A stretch of DNA of 64,000 nt from UMGS1251 sp036666555 (lineage in GTDB: Bacteria > Bacillota > Clostridia > Lachnospirales > Lachnospiraceae): contig JAVWVS010000010.1 in the NCBI GenBank assembly GCA_036666555.1, forward strand, positions 4,500-68,499, read 5' to 3'. The notes under the pieces were generated by a model, which did not search any database, was not told the DNA's origin, and was given only the letters and a program-made list of their open reading frames with translations. The translations under genes and the position numbers were made by a program. Positions 1 to 8,215 of this stretch are shown in pieces (the stretch's first letter is position 1; every line of letters starts with the position of its first letter).

Positions 1-156
1 TCCTATCATATGATTTGTATATGGAAGCACATTTCCTTTTTCGTCTACCACTTTTATTTTAACCGACTCATTAGATGCCACTCTGCACTTAATACTATAC
101 CTACACTCTTGTGGTTCTATTTCAATAGCATCAATGTAGTATTTTATTTTTGACAT
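1..156 (-). CDS. Partial CDS, N-terminal 52 codons of an unidentified protein, probably a glycosyltransferase
   Basis: An open frame begins at an ATG (154-156) with an AGGTGA ribosome binding site just upstream and runs off the left edge without a stop. The visible residues begin MSKIKYYIDAIEIE and look like a short beta-strand domain. The style resembles the first 60 residues of the next gene upstream (185-2233), which also starts with a strand-rich domain before its GT2 modules. By that likeness, and by its place 28 bases after the glycosyltransferase gene on the same strand, it is probably another multidomain glycosyltransferase of the same polysaccharide operon. The catalytic part is not visible, so the function is inferred. 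Confidence 0.5.
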   Translation of the reverse strand, partial: MSKIKYYIDAIEIEPQECRYSIKCRVASNESVKIKVVDEKGNVLPYTNHMIG

Positions 157-184
157 TGTATATCACCTATTTCCTCTAAGTATT

Positions 185-2233
185 TTATAATTTCATAGAA
201 CAATCCCCTCGTTTAAGTGTTAAATTCACATTATAATATGGATCCCCTGCCGAAAGAATCTTTGGCCATTTATGGCTAAAACGTTTTTTCTCCCTATCAA
301 AGCGTTCTTTTTGCTCTTCCGTTTCTTCTTTTCCTCTTGATTTTGATTCATGATGATACAGTTCCACATATGGATTATATACAATTAATTTTCCTGTTTC
401 TCGCACTTTCATACATAAATCCACATCATTAAAAGCTACGGCATAACCTTCGTCAAATCCATTAACTAAATCAAAAATCTCCTTTGAAACCATCATACAA
501 GCGGCTGTCACCGCGCTTACGTCTTGTGTAGAAACTATTCTAGCTGAATATCCATATTCTCCTCTTGGCGTACATGAAAACACATGTCCTGCTATTCCAC
601 CCAAACCAATAACTACTCCCGCATGCTGTATTGTATCATCCGGATAATATAACTTTGCACCCACTATGCCAACATCATCTCTTTGGCAATAACTCAACAT
701 TTCTTCTATCCACGATGAAGAAATGACCTCTGTGTCATTATTTAACAAAAGTAGATATTCCCCCTTTGCTTCTTTAGCTGCATAGTTATTAATAGCCGCA
801 TAATTAAAAGAACCCGTCCACGTAATAATCCTTATATTATCAAACTGTTTCATAACTTCTTCGTAGTACAAAAATGTTTCTTTTTTTGTACTATTGTTTT
901 CTATGATAAGAATTTCATAATTAGTATAACTACTTTCCTCTTTAATAGACTTTAAACATTTCTTCAATTCCTTTATATGATCCTTATTTGGAATAATAAT
1001 TGAAACTAATGGGCTTCCTTTCATTTGTATTTTGGTTCGATAACGCCCAAATATTTGTGTGAATCCCACAGACGCTTTCAACCCAATTCTTTGGTAATGT
1101 TCTTCTAAAGCAGCTCTACCGGCTTCAAATGCATACATTTTACTATCTGGATTTCCTGCTGTAGAATTTGCATGTGAACGCCAATGATACAAAACCTTTG
1201 GAATATGATAGATAGTTGTTGCCTGTTCACAGCATCGTAAGACAAAATCATAGTCTTGTGCACCATCAAATTGCTTGCGAAACCCTCCGATTTGATCTAC
1301 AATTTCTTTTTTTACAACAAAAATATGACAAATATAATTACTGCTACGTAATAAATCAATATTATAATCTGGCTTAAATGCAGGATCAAAATGTTTCTTC
1401 CCATCCATAGATATTTTGTCTTCATCTGTATAGATAACATCCGGTTGCGCTGTCCTATTCAAAGCTTTTACAATTTCGTATAAAGCATTGGGCGCAACAA
1501 TATCATCGTGATCTGCAAACATAATATATTCACCTTGAGCCAGCTCCATTGCCCGATTTGTATTCTCAGAAATCCCTTGATTGTCATCTAATTTTTTATA
1601 TATAATTCGAGATTCATATCCATATGTTTTTTTTATGAATTGTTTTACGGAATCATTATCACTCCCATCTGCTAAGCACAATTGAAAGTAACCGTATGTT
1701 TGCGCTAAAATAGACTCAATAATTTCAGACAAAAAATTTATGGGCGTGTTATATAATGGAATTACAATACTAATCAATGGCGCATTTTTAAATACTACTT
1801 TTTTTTGCTTCACAATTGTTTTTTCACTAATTCTATGTTTCAGTTCCCATTTGGCATAAGAAATAGTTTGCTTATCTTTGCGAATATTTCTAATGTTATG
1901 TTTCCATTTTTTTAGTATGATTTTCCACATATTAATAGAATATTCTTTCTTGCATTCTATATTTTGAAATTGCAAATAAATTCTTTTCGTTTTAATATTT
2001 TCATCCGGAATTTCAATTCTAAATCCACACTTATACTGTTTATTCTTGATATGTTTCTTTTCAAGCACATCTTTTCGACTTTTTCTTGTAATCTGAGCTT
2101 CAATTTTATTTCTCGATTTATCAACAACATGTATTATATCATGACCATATTTGTCCAGTGTCCACCCTTGAATTACCATCTTTCCTTCTTCTTGTTGTAT
2201 TACGTCAATATGAAATATAATCGATGCTTCCAT
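185..2233 (-). CDS. Two-domain GT2 family glycosyltransferase of the wall polysaccharide cluster
   Basis: This 682-residue protein has an N-terminal strand-rich domain (about 1-110), a basic linker, and two GT2 (GT-A fold) modules. The first starts near residue 152 (PLISIVIPLYN) and has an acidic DHDD motif at 241-244 and a later TDEDK. The second starts near 408 (PLVSIIIPNKD) and has NND at 498-500 and an HAGVVIG segment. No signal peptide or membrane helix is seen, so it should act in the cytoplasm on a lipid-linked glycan. Tandem GT2 proteins of this kind are common in rhamnan and O-antigen type clusters downstream of ABC exporters, as here. Donor sugar and linkage cannot be read from sequence; a rhamnosyl transfer is suggested by the rfbBAC genes upstream. 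Confidence 0.85.
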   Translation of the reverse strand: MEASIIFHIDVIQQEEGKMVIQGWTLDKYGHDIIHVVDKSRNKIEAQITRKSRKDVLEKKHIKNKQYKCGFRIEIPDENIKTKRIYLQFQNIECKKEYSINMWKIILKKWKHNIRNIRKDKQTISYAKWELKHRISEKTIVKQKKVVFKNAPLISIVIPLYNTPINFLSEIIESILAQTYGYFQLCLADGSDNDSVKQFIKKTYGYESRIIYKKLDDNQGISENTNRAMELAQGEYIMFADHDDIVAPNALYEIVKALNRTAQPDVIYTDEDKISMDGKKHFDPAFKPDYNIDLLRSSNYICHIFVVKKEIVDQIGGFRKQFDGAQDYDFVLRCCEQATTIYHIPKVLYHWRSHANSTAGNPDSKMYAFEAGRAALEEHYQRIGLKASVGFTQIFGRYRTKIQMKGSPLVSIIIPNKDHIKELKKCLKSIKEESSYTNYEILIIENNSTKKETFLYYEEVMKQFDNIRIITWTGSFNYAAINNYAAKEAKGEYLLLLNNDTEVISSSWIEEMLSYCQRDDVGIVGAKLYYPDDTIQHAGVVIGLGGIAGHVFSCTPRGEYGYSARIVSTQDVSAVTAACMMVSKEIFDLVNGFDEGYAVAFNDVDLCMKVRETGKLIVYNPYVELYHHESKSRGKEETEEQKERFDREKKRFSHKWPKILSAGDPYYNVNLTLKRGDCSMKL

Positions 2234-2283
2234 TTTGTTCCTCCTTAAAAACTCATTCTCATTTACTTAATGCCATAAAACTT

Positions 2284-2886
2284 CTATTTAAATAACTTAT
2301 ACAAAAATTTCAAAAACAAAAAAATATACAATGTAAAACATAACACAACTATAAAAGTTTCCATATCAAATCTATGACTTAATGTTTTTAGAATCAATGT
2401 TCCATCTACACTTTCTTTTCCAATAACAAGTTTCGTATCTTTTTCAGTTCCTTCAGCAAAAAATATACTAACACCATTATTTGTGGTAGTTCCCACCTCT
2501 TCTATAACGACTTTATATAGTTTTCCTTTACATCCATTGATCTGATTAAATCTCAAATCAAAAAATTTACTATTTTTAATTACAGTTGCATCTGCTATAC
2601 TTTCCGCCTCGACTTTTTGTGTTTTCATATCTATGAGTGAAAATTTGAGTTGAATTCCAGTAATATCACCATGTACACCACATTTAACACGTACTCCATC
2701 CAACATTTCTTCTTGACTCAAAAAAATTTGTTCTACAGTTTTGTTATCTAGAATACCCGTAGTCTGATACTGGCTAGAATCCATGCTTTCATTGTAAATA
2801 ATGGTTGTTTTATCAATATGTGCATACAAATAAGCTACTGCTACGAATAACACTAATCCCATAACTATTTTAAATTTCCTTTTCAT
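2284..2886 (-). CDS. Hypothetical envelope protein with two terminal membrane helices
   Basis: This 200-residue protein was not recognised. It has an N-terminal hydrophobic helix (about 5-24), a hydrophilic middle (about 25-170) rich in alternating hydrophobic residues and likely beta-sandwich, and a C-terminal hydrophobic helix (about 175-198) ending in a basic tail. The middle part should face outside. An AAGAGGTAATGAA leader supplies the ribosome binding site. It lies 16 bases after the ABC transporter ATPase gene and 50 bases before the two-domain glycosyltransferase, inside the polysaccharide operon. A role in handling the exported polymer at the outer face is possible but rests on context alone. 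Confidence 0.7.
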   Translation of the reverse strand: MKRKFKIVMGLVLFVAVAYLYAHIDKTTIIYNESMDSSQYQTTGILDNKTVEQIFLSQEEMLDGVRVKCGVHGDITGIQLKFSLIDMKTQKVEAESIADATVIKNSKFFDLRFNQINGCKGKLYKVVIEEVGTTTNNGVSIFFAEGTEKDTKLVIGKESVDGTLILKTLSHRFDMETFIVVLCFTLYIFLFLKFLYKLFK

Positions 2887-2902
2887 TTCATTACCTCTTT
2901 AA

Positions 2903-3637
2903 TCAAGATTGGCTGTAAACCGCACAAACTTCCTCTACATTGCCAAACATTTTAACATGTCCTTTTTCAAGCCAAACAATTCTATTACATATTTTCTTCA
3001 CTTGTTCAATACTATGAGATACAAATAAAATAGTCGTTCCATGATTCATCATATTCTGAATACGTGTTTCGCATTTTTCCTGAAAATGAAAATCACCTAC
3101 GGAAAGGACTTCATCTACAATTAAAATATCCGGTGAGCCTATTGTTGCAATACCAAATGCAAGTCTTGATACCATTCCTGAGGAAAAGTTTTTTACCGGA
3201 ACATCCATAAAGTCTTTGAGCTCTGAAAAAGACACTATATCTTCGTAATATTCTTTCATCTTATTTCTGGTATATCCTAAAAGGGCACCATTTAAAAATA
3301 TATTTTCTCTAGCTGTTAAGTCCATATCAAATCCAGCTCCCAATTCAATTAAAGGTGCCACTGTTCCATTAACAGTTACAGAGCCTTTAGTTGGTTTTAA
3401 AACTCCTGCAATGGTTTTCAACATTGTGCTTTTCCCGCTTCCATTTAAACCAATTAGACCTAATGCTTCACCTTTCCGCACATGAAAAGACACATCTTTT
3501 AAGGCCCAGAACTCGTCATATGACACTTGATGCTTTATACGCTTAATCACATATTCCTTGAAGCTATCAAAACGTTCTGAAGACAAGTTGAACTTCATGG
3601 ATACACTCTCAACATCTACAATTACCATATCATCCAT
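2903..3637 (-). CDS. Polysaccharide ABC exporter, ATP-binding subunit (RfbB/TagH/RgpD type)
   Basis: This is a 244-residue ABC ATPase with Walker A GLNGSGKS (63-70), a relaxed signature FSSGM (151-155), Walker B ILIVDE ending at 176 and a following SVGD. The N-terminal stretch before the P-loop, with FWALKDVSFHV, is typical of ATPases that export lipid-linked polysaccharide or teichoic acid. The protein ends soon after the switch region, so the C-terminal carbohydrate-recognition domain of Wzt proteins is absent. Export would then not depend on a terminal cap recognised by this subunit. It pairs with the permease encoded 10 bases upstream. The likely substrate is a rhamnose-rich polymer on undecaprenyl diphosphate. 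Confidence 0.92.
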   Translation of the reverse strand: MDDMVIVDVESVSMKFNLSSERFDSFKEYVIKRIKHQVSYDEFWALKDVSFHVRKGEALGLIGLNGSGKSTMLKTIAGVLKPTKGSVTVNGTVAPLIELGAGFDMDLTARENIFLNGALLGYTRNKMKEYYEDIVSFSELKDFMDVPVKNFSSGMVSRLAFGIATIGSPDILIVDEVLSVGDFHFQEKCETRIQNMMNHGTTILFVSHSIEQVKKICNRIVWLEKGHVKMFGNVEEVCAVYSQS

Positions 3638-3647
3638 ATTATTTCTC

Positions 3648-4424
3648 CTAAATATTTAAAATAAATTCATCTTGATTTTTGTAGAATACATACAGTCCCA
3701 CCGCCAATACCGCAATCGTCTCTATTGCGCCTACAATCAAAGAAGTCATACTGGGCAAAGAATTATTCAACATTACATCTCGAAACATCATTAGTATATT
3801 TGTAATCGGATTTAACAGCACTACCCGCTTAATCCATGGTGGCAAGATAGACATAGGATAGATAACCGGTGTCAAATACATCAATGCCGTAATAAAAACT
3901 GAATATAAATGCATAACATCTCTGAATTTGACCGTTATAGCAGACAAAATCAATCCCACTCCCAATGAAAATAATACAATCAATACAAGTGGTATAAACA
4001 CCAGCAATACTGTGAAGTGTAATTCCGCTCGTGTTGCCACCATAACTAATAGTAACGCTGTAAAAGCAGCCAACAAATTAATAAAGCTAGAAAACACCCT
4101 TGATAAAACAAATAAATACTTAGGCACATATATCTTTTTTATTAGCGATGCGCTACTTACAATTGCTCCCATTGAACTTGTAGTTGCATCCGAAAAAAAA
4201 TTGAATATTACTTGTCCACTTAATAAATATAAGGGGAAATTTTCCACATCAAACTTAAATAAATTAGAAAATACGACAGACAGCACAATCATCATACAAA
4301 GGGGATTTAGTAGCGTCCAAAACACACCTAATACAGAACGCCGATATTTTATTTTAATATCTCTAGCTACTAATTCCTGCAAAAGTGGTTGGAATTTCTT
4401 AAAATTTTCAATATAAATTGACAC
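3648..4424 (-). CDS. Polysaccharide ABC exporter, permease subunit (RfbA/TagG/RgpC type)
   Basis: This ABC-2 type permease has about six membrane helices, with the family-typical amphipathic start and the RDIKIKYRRSVLG segment before helix 1. The chosen start is the GTG at 4422-4424, giving 258 residues. An AAGGAGG ribosome binding site sits 7 bases before it, inside the longer frame that opens at 4445, so the longer start is unlikely. It would form the membrane channel with the ATPase encoded 10 bases downstream and move the lipid-linked polymer to the outer face. The pair follows rfbC in the same operon. Confidence 0.9.
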   Translation of the reverse strand: MSIYIENFKKFQPLLQELVARDIKIKYRRSVLGVFWTLLNPLCMMIVLSVVFSNLFKFDVENFPLYLLSGQVIFNFFSDATTSSMGAIVSSASLIKKIYVPKYLFVLSRVFSSFINLLAAFTALLLVMVATRAELHFTVLLVFIPLVLIVLFSLGVGLILSAITVKFRDVMHLYSVFITALMYLTPVIYPMSILPPWIKRVVLLNPITNILMMFRDVMLNNSLPSMTSLIVGAIETIAVLAVGLYVFYKNQDEFILNI

Positions 4425-4460
4425 TATAATTCCTCCTTGTAACAAATCTTTTTTAACTTT

Positions 4461-5012
4461 TTATTTTTCTAGTTTCTTAATTCCATTCCATTTCTGATCC
4501 TTTTCGGATATAATCAATTCCATTCCTTCTGGAATTGGCCATTCAATCCCTATGTCAGGATCATTCCATGCAATACCTCCTTCATCATTCGGATGATAGA
4601 AGTCCGTACATTTGTATGCAAATTCCGCTGTATCAGACAATACAACAAAACCATGTGCAAAATTTTTTGGAATAAAAAACTGTTTTCTATTTATTGCTGA
4701 AAGTGTAACGCCAAACCATTGACCATATGTCTTAGATTTTTTTCTTAAATCTACCGCTACATCAAACACTTCTCCACTTACCACTCTTACTAACTTATCT
4801 TGTGGAAAATTGCTTTGAAAATGCAATCCTCTTAAAACACCTTTTTTTGAACTTGATTGATTATCCTGTACAAATTTCATGTCTATTCCTGCTTCTTTAT
4901 AATCATTATAATTATATGTTTCCATAAAGTATCCTCGTTCATCTCCGAATACTGCTGGCTCAATTACCTTTAATCCTTCAATGTGACATGTTGTCACCTT
5001 TATCTTACTCAT
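4461..5012 (-). CDS. rfbC: dTDP-4-dehydrorhamnose 3,5-epimerase
   Basis: The 183-residue length is normal for RfbC/RmlC. It has the cupin core with the diagnostic stretches DERGYFMETY, FVQDNQSSS, GVLRGLHFQ (containing the catalytic His), DVAVDLRKKS, and NFAHGFVVLSD. The enzyme epimerises C3 and C5 of dTDP-4-keto-6-deoxyglucose, the third step of dTDP-L-rhamnose synthesis, in the cytoplasm. It is 15 bases downstream of rfbA and 36 bases upstream of the ABC permease. The fourth enzyme, the RfbD reductase, is not in this window. Confidence 0.96.
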   Translation of the reverse strand: MSKIKVTTCHIEGLKVIEPAVFGDERGYFMETYNYNDYKEAGIDMKFVQDNQSSSKKGVLRGLHFQSNFPQDKLVRVVSGEVFDVAVDLRKKSKTYGQWFGVTLSAINRKQFFIPKNFAHGFVVLSDTAEFAYKCTDFYHPNDEGGIAWNDPDIGIEWPIPEGMELIISEKDQKWNGIKKLEK

Positions 5013-5027
5013 GATATCTACCTCTTT

Positions 5028-5897
5028 CTATAAACCTTCCGCTATTTCAATTAAATATTGACCATATGCTGTTTTTAACAATGGCTGTGCCAACTGAATC
5101 AGCTGTTCTTTATTAATAAAGCCCCTTTTATAAGCAATTTCTTCAATGCATGAGATATATAATCCTTGACGTTTCTGAAATGCTGCCACAAAATCTGCTG
5201 CATCTAATAATGCATCATGATTACCCGTATCTAACCATGCAAATCCTCTGCCCAATGTTTCTACCTGGAGCGTTCCTCTTCTCAAGTACTCATTGTTTAC
5301 ACTGGTAATTTCAATTTCTCCTCTGGCCGAAGGCTGTACATTCTTTGCGATTTCCACCACTTCATTATCATAAAAATATAATCCCGGTACTGCGTAATTA
5401 GACTTTGGATGTTCTGGTTTTTCCTCAATAGAAATCGCTTTCCCCATTTCATTAAATTCTACTACTCCGTATTCCTTTGGATCCCTTACATAATAGCCAA
5501 AAATAGTTGCCCCTTGTTCTCTTTCCGAAACTCTTCTTAAAATATTGGAAAAGCTTTGTCCATAAAAAATATTATCACCTAAAATGAGTGCAACTTTATC
5601 ATTCCCAATAAATTGTTCTCCAATAATAAACGCATCTGCCAAACCTCTTGGACTTTCCTGCACTGCATAAGACATTTTTAATCCTAAGGTTTCTCCATCT
5701 CCTAATAATTCTTTGAATACCGGCAAGTCTCTCGGTGTTGAAATTATGAGAATTTCCCTAATTCCTGCTAACATTAGGATTGATAATGGATAATAAATCA
5801 TTGGCTTATCATACACCGGCATAATTTGCTTGGATACCGCTTTTGTCAATGGATATAATCTTGTCCCTGAACCCCCTGCTAAAATAATTCCTTTCAT
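5028..5897 (-). CDS. rfbA: Glucose-1-phosphate thymidylyltransferase
   Basis: This enzyme joins dTTP and glucose-1-phosphate to make dTDP-glucose, the first step of dTDP-L-rhamnose synthesis. The nucleotide-binding start [14 protein letters not shown], the KPMIYYPLS stretch, GDNIFYG, EEKP, and [10 protein letters not shown] are all typical of RfbA/RmlA. The ATG at 5895-5897 is chosen (289 residues). It has AAGGAGG 7 bases upstream, while an open frame extending 10 codons further would have that site inside the coding region. A long tetraloop hairpin lies between this gene and rfbB. Confidence 0.96.
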   Translation of the reverse strand: MKGIILAGGSGTRLYPLTKAVSKQIMPVYDKPMIYYPLSILMLAGIREILIISTPRDLPVFKELLGDGETLGLKMSYAVQESPRGLADAFIIGEQFIGNDKVALILGDNIFYGQSFSNILRRVSEREQGATIFGYYVRDPKEYGVVEFNEMGKAISIEEKPEHPKSNYAVPGLYFYDNEVVEIAKNVQPSARGEIEITSVNNEYLRRGTLQVETLGRGFAWLDTGNHDALLDAADFVAAFQKRQGLYISCIEEIAYKRGFINKEQLIQLAQPLLKTAYGQYLIEIAEGL

Positions 5898-5920
5898 CTT
5901 ATAACCTCCTTGATTTTCGC

Positions 5921-5966
5921 ATAACATTAACTAGCAGTACCTTTCGATACTGCTAGTTAATGTTAT
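5921..5966 (-). promoter_or_regulatory. Perfect long hairpin between rfbB and rfbA
   Basis: Left arm 5921-5939 and right arm 5948-5966 are perfect reverse complements (19 bp). The loop can add two more pairs (one T.G, one C-G), leaving a GAAA tetraloop in the mRNA sense. The hairpin overlaps the rfbB stop codon and ends about 11 bases before the rfbA ribosome binding site. No U-tract follows on the minus strand, so it is more likely an mRNA stabiliser, processing site or partial attenuator than a simple terminator. Confidence 0.75.
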
Positions 5967-7042
5967 ACTTGGTACATATCATTGTAATATTTTTGATAAT
6001 CTCCACTTGTAACATTTGTCATCCACTCTTCATGTTCAAAAAACCACTTAATGGTGAGCCTAATCCCTTCCTCAAACATTGTTTCCGGGTACCAACCGAT
6101 TTCTGCTTTTATTTTATCAGGTGCAATTGCATATCTTCTATCATGACCCTTTCTATCTTCCACATAAGTAATTAGGTTCTGACTTACTAACTCTTTCCGC
6201 GAATCATTTTGGGGCAACATTTCTTGAAGAGTCTTCAGTATAATATGAATGATCTCAATATTCTGCTTTTCATTGTGTCCACCAATATTATATGTTTCAA
6301 AAAGGCGACCTTTCTCTTGAACCATATCAATTCCTTTTGCATGATCTTCTACGTATAACCAATCACGAACATTCTTACCGTCACCATATACTGGCAATTC
6401 TTTTCCTTGAAGTGCATTATTGATAATTAATGGAATAAGCTTTTCCGGAAACTGATAAGGTCCGTAATTATTGCTACAATTTGTAATGTTGGCCGGAAAT
6501 CTATAAGTATCCATATAAGACTTCACTAACATATCCGAAGATGCTTTACTTGCTGAATAGGGGCTATGTGGATCATATGGGGTCGTTTCATAAAAATAGT
6601 CTTCTTCATTCTCTAAGGAACCATACACTTCATCTGTTGAAACATGTAAAAATTTCTTATCGGGTCGAAAAGTTCCATCTTCCAATTCCCAAGCCGCCTT
6701 CGCTGCATTTAGCATGACCAAGGTTCCTAATACATTCGTCTTCACAAATACTTCTGGATTCTTAATACTCCGATCAACATGACTTTCCGCTGCAAAATGA
6801 ACTACTCTATCAATATCATAGTTTTCAAAAATCTCATGAATTGCTTCTGCGTTACAGATGTCCGCCTTTACAAATTTGTAGTTTTTTCTATCCTGTACTT
6901 GTATAAGATTCTCCAAATTCCCTGCATATGTCAAACAATCAACATTGATAATAGTGATTTCTTCATCATATTTCTTAAACATATACTGAATATAGTTTGA
7001 TCCAATAAATCCAGCTCCACCAGTTACTAAATATGTTCGCAT
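5963..7042 (-). CDS. rfbB: dTDP-glucose 4,6-dehydratase
   Basis: This 359-residue short-chain dehydrogenase/reductase family protein has the NAD-binding motif TGGAGFIGSNYI near the start. It also has AAESHVDRSI, the catalytic STDEVYG, YSASKAS (YxxxK) and NCSNNYGPYQFPEKLIP, all hallmarks of RfbB/RmlB. It makes dTDP-4-keto-6-deoxyglucose, the second step of the dTDP-L-rhamnose route. A GGAGG site precedes the ATG at 7040-7042, and a good promoter lies 34 bases upstream, so the rhamnose and export genes can be transcribed on their own. Confidence 0.97.
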   Translation of the reverse strand: MRTYLVTGGAGFIGSNYIQYMFKKYDEEITIINVDCLTYAGNLENLIQVQDRKNYKFVKADICNAEAIHEIFENYDIDRVVHFAAESHVDRSIKNPEVFVKTNVLGTLVMLNAAKAAWELEDGTFRPDKKFLHVSTDEVYGSLENEEDYFYETTPYDPHSPYSASKASSDMLVKSYMDTYRFPANITNCSNNYGPYQFPEKLIPLIINNALQGKELPVYGDGKNVRDWLYVEDHAKGIDMVQEKGRLFETYNIGGHNEKQNIEIIHIILKTLQEMLPQNDSRKELVSQNLITYVEDRKGHDRRYAIAPDKIKAEIGWYPETMFEEGIRLTIKWFFEHEEWMTNVTSGDYQKYYNDMYQV

Positions 7043-7075
7043 ATTTTGTCCTCCAATATTTTATATATCTTGCAT

Positions 7076-7104
7076 ATTATATCATTACCTGCTGTCAGAA
7101 TCAA
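7076..7104 (-). promoter_or_regulatory. Sigma-A type promoter before rfbB
   Basis: TTGATT (7099-7104) and TATAAT (7076-7081) on the minus strand are separated by 17 bases and lie 34 bases before the rfbB start. This would give the rhamnose/export genes an internal promoter inside the larger operon. Confidence 0.7.
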
Positions 7105-7135
7105 CACAAGCTTTTTGCTTACTTCGTTTCTCTTT

Positions 7136-7480
7136 TTATTTGTTCTTTTCCTCTTGCTTTTCAAGTAATGCCAACTCCTGTGCAAGTTTTTTTATGCGAA
7201 TCGACATCCTTGATACCGCAACAGTTAACATAAAAATAATAACTAAGGAAAAACAAAAGCCAAAAAAGAAAAGCATATTAACCGGATCTGCAATTCCAAC
7301 TAAATATGATATCCATGCAAAAATCCCTGGAAAGCAATCCAAAATCAGAATACTTACACCTACCATTAGCCATACTAGTGCATACCTTAGTTCTAATTGT
7401 TTTTTTCGAATCATATTTACCACAATCGATATTGCTAGTACTATTGCAAATGCAATAATAATTTGAATTTTTATGTCCAT
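7136..7480 (-). CDS. DUF2304 small membrane protein (GacJ-like)
   Basis: The 114-residue protein has three hydrophobic helices and a charged coiled C-terminus, and starts MDIKIQI. The motif order (RKKQLELRYALVWL, then a glycine/phenylalanine-rich third helix, then a basic tail) matches DUF2304 proteins. The ATG at 7478-7480 has GGGGGG 6 bases upstream; the frame opening 11 codons earlier overlaps the previous gene and is less likely. In streptococci the DUF2304 protein GacJ binds and stimulates the GT2 enzyme GacI. Here the gene follows a GacI-like GT2 gene by 10 bases, so the same partnership is likely. Confidence 0.82.
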   Translation of the reverse strand: MDIKIQIIIAFAIVLAISIVVNMIRKKQLELRYALVWLMVGVSILILDCFPGIFAWISYLVGIADPVNMLFFFGFCFSLVIIFMLTVAVSRMSIRIKKLAQELALLEKQEEKNK

Positions 7481-7490
7481 AATTTCCCCC

Positions 7491-8183
7491 CTAATACTTT
7501 CTAATTCTTTCAATTAGAATTGCCAAACTAACTTTAACCATATAATATATGGACTTTTTCATAGATATGGAAGAAATTCCACCATTTCTTACACGCATAA
7601 CAACAGGAAGTTCCTCTACTTTTTTTCCTCTCCTTAAAACAGCTACAACACTCTCTGGTTCCGGATAATCTTTTGGATAGTCTTTCGCAAATAATGATAT
7701 AATATCACTATTAACCATTCTTAGCCCTGATGTGGGGTCGGTGATTTTTTTTCCTGTCAACATTTGAATCAAAGAAGTAAAATACTTGATTCCCATTCTT
7801 CTAGCACCTGATGATTGGAATCCTTCTTTTTCTATAAAACGTGATCCAATAACCATGTCAACTTGCCGCTCTAATAAATATAAGTACATCACACTTAAGA
7901 AACTAGAATCATGTTGTCCATCACCGTCGATTTGAACCGCCACATCATAATTATTGTTGTCCGCATATAAATAGCCCGTTTGAACCGCCCCACCAATCCC
8001 CAAATTAATTGGTAAATTGACAACATTATAATTGTTTTCTTCGCATATTTTTCTGGTGTTATCTGTTGAACAGTCGTTGATGATTATATAATCAAAATCC
8101 GGTGCATTATAAACAATTTCTTTTATTGTTTTTTCTATGCTCTCTTCTTCATTATACGCTGGTATAATTATAAGCTTTTTCAT
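7491..8183 (-). CDS. GT2 polyprenyl-phosphate sugar transferase (GacI/dolichol-P-mannose synthase-like)
   Basis: The 230-residue protein is a single GT-A domain: IPAYNEEESI at the start, IINDCSTDNT, NLGIGGAVQTGY, the metal-binding DGDGQHD, GSRF, and TDPTSGLR. This is the signature of enzymes that move a sugar from a nucleotide to undecaprenyl phosphate on the inner face. No C-terminal membrane helix pair is seen; membrane contact would come from the DUF2304 protein next door. Streptococcal GacI makes undecaprenyl-phosphate GlcNAc for wall side chains. The sugar used here is not known. Confidence 0.88.
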   Translation of the reverse strand: MKKLIIIPAYNEEESIEKTIKEIVYNAPDFDYIIINDCSTDNTRKICEENNYNVVNLPINLGIGGAVQTGYLYADNNNYDVAVQIDGDGQHDSSFLSVMYLYLLERQVDMVIGSRFIEKEGFQSSGARRMGIKYFTSLIQMLTGKKITDPTSGLRMVNSDIISLFAKDYPKDYPEPESVVAVLRRGKKVEELPVVMRVRNGGISSISMKKSIYYMVKVSLAILIERIRKY

Positions 8184-8215
8184 ATTTTGCTCCTACAATC
8201 TTATTTAAAAAATTT

